Of a DNA stretch of 42,682 bases, positions 42,356 through 42,682 are shown one piece after another. The DNA comes from an uncultured Oscillospiraceae bacterium. GTDB taxonomy: Bacteria; Bacillota; Clostridia; Oscillospirales; Oscillospiraceae. The number at the start of each line of letters is the position of its first letter. Position 1 is the stretch's first letter. The notes beneath the pieces are model-generated. The model was not told where the DNA came from. It was given only the letters and a program-made list of their open reading frames with translations, and did no database searches. The stretch spans positions 1 through 42,682 of the forward strand of contig CANQQU010000011.1 in assembly GCA_947626085.1 (NCBI GenBank), given 5' to 3'. Position numbers and translations under genes: made by a program.

Positions 42356-42682
42356 TCACTGGCGCAGCGCGGAAAACAGCGCCTTGCAGGCAGGGTAGAT
42401 CTTCCGGAACTGCCGGTAGCGGTCCTCATACAGCGCGGTGAGCGCCTCATCCGGCTCCACCGTACCGGCGATCTCCACCAGGGTCTCCGCGGCGGAACGC
42501 ACCGTGGGAAACGCTCCGCAGCCCACCATGGCCAGCATGGCGCCGCCGTAGCCCGGGCCCTGCTCCGTCTTGGGCAGGTCCAGCGGAATGCCCAGCACAT
42601 TGGCGAAGATCTTCCGCCACAGGGGCGACTTGCTGCCGCCGCCGCAGAGCATAGAGCGGGGAATGTCGATGCTCAGCCCCCT
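42356..42682 (-). CDS. FGGY-family carbohydrate kinase, C-terminal part (cut by window edge)
   Basis: The final 108 residues of a sugar kinase whose start lies beyond the right edge. LCGGGSKSPLWRKIFANVLG is the ATP-binding motif of FGGY C-domains (xylulokinase/rhamnulokinase type), followed by GPGYGGAMLAMVGCGAF and a helical end. The visible part fits a xylulokinase-like or fuculokinase-like enzyme, which phosphorylates the ketose from the isomerase gene 27 bases downstream. The specific substrate cannot be told from the C-terminus. Confidence 0.9.
   Translation of the reverse strand, partial: RGLSIDIPRSMLCGGGSKSPLWRKIFANVLGIPLDLPKTEQGPGYGGAMLAMVGCGAFPTVRSAAETLVEIAGTVEPDEALTALYEDRYRQFRKIYPACKALFSALRQ

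Overview
The window looks like chromosome of a Gram-positive, anaerobic gut Clostridia member, most likely an Oscillospiraceae/Ruminococcaceae-type organism. The support is strong GGAGG ribosome-binding sites before almost every gene, GC-rich glycoside hydrolase operons, domain-permuted family 3 glycosidases, glycoside-pentoside-hexuronide (GPH) sugar symporters, and a Firmicutes-type mobile-element module. No rRNA, complete tRNA or CRISPR array was seen, and the species cannot be named from the sequence alone.

Region 1 (about 1-7,350) is the end of an integrated element. It holds a 43-residue IS3-family transposase remnant, a tRNA-3'-end-like sequence near 500-523, and a minus-strand cassette: winged-helix regulator, sigma-70-like factor, MazF-type toxin, a 49-residue SHOCT-like protein and three overlapping large serine recombinase genes, the middle one lacking the catalytic domain. 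Several intrinsic terminators and a possibly structured 350-base stretch lie between these genes.

Region 2 (about 7,470-24,000) is a carbohydrate utilisation locus. One minus-strand run holds a TetR regulator, a GPH symporter, a permuted GH3, a GH2, a GH43-like enzyme and a membrane-anchored permuted GH3 that carries three near-identical 94-residue C-terminal repeats. A further symporter is divergent from the TetR gene, with a palindrome over its -10 box, and another GPH symporter follows. The expected work is uptake and intracellular trimming of plant or host oligosaccharides, plus one cell-surface enzyme. Region 2b (24,300-27,045) adds a short-chain dehydrogenase/epimerase and a membrane-anchored PD40 beta-propeller.

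Region 3 (27,182-37,216) is the most unusual part. A minus-strand operon encodes an alpha/beta-hydrolase esterase, a DUF1116 protein, an FdrA-like acyl-CoA-synthetase-fold protein, a 61-residue protein resembling a detached FdrA/DUF1116 segment, an acetate-kinase-family protein with Glu at the catalytic Asp position, a DUF6282 metallohydrolase and a GPH symporter. Divergent from it are a tartronate-semialdehyde-reductase-type enzyme and a D-2-hydroxyacid dehydrogenase. My reading (inference) is a pathway in which an ester or amide substrate is imported, hydrolysed, cleaved with phosphate by the FdrA/DUF1116 pair to an acyl or carbamoyl phosphate, and used to make ATP by the kinase, while the dehydrogenases handle hydroxy/oxo acid products.

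Region 4 (37,233-42,682) has an unclassified GH-like protein with a GH42-type trimerisation domain, transcribed divergently from an AraC regulator whose likely binding repeats abut a weak -35 box, then an L-fucose/L-arabinose isomerase family gene and the C-terminal part of an FGGY sugar kinase cut by the window edge.
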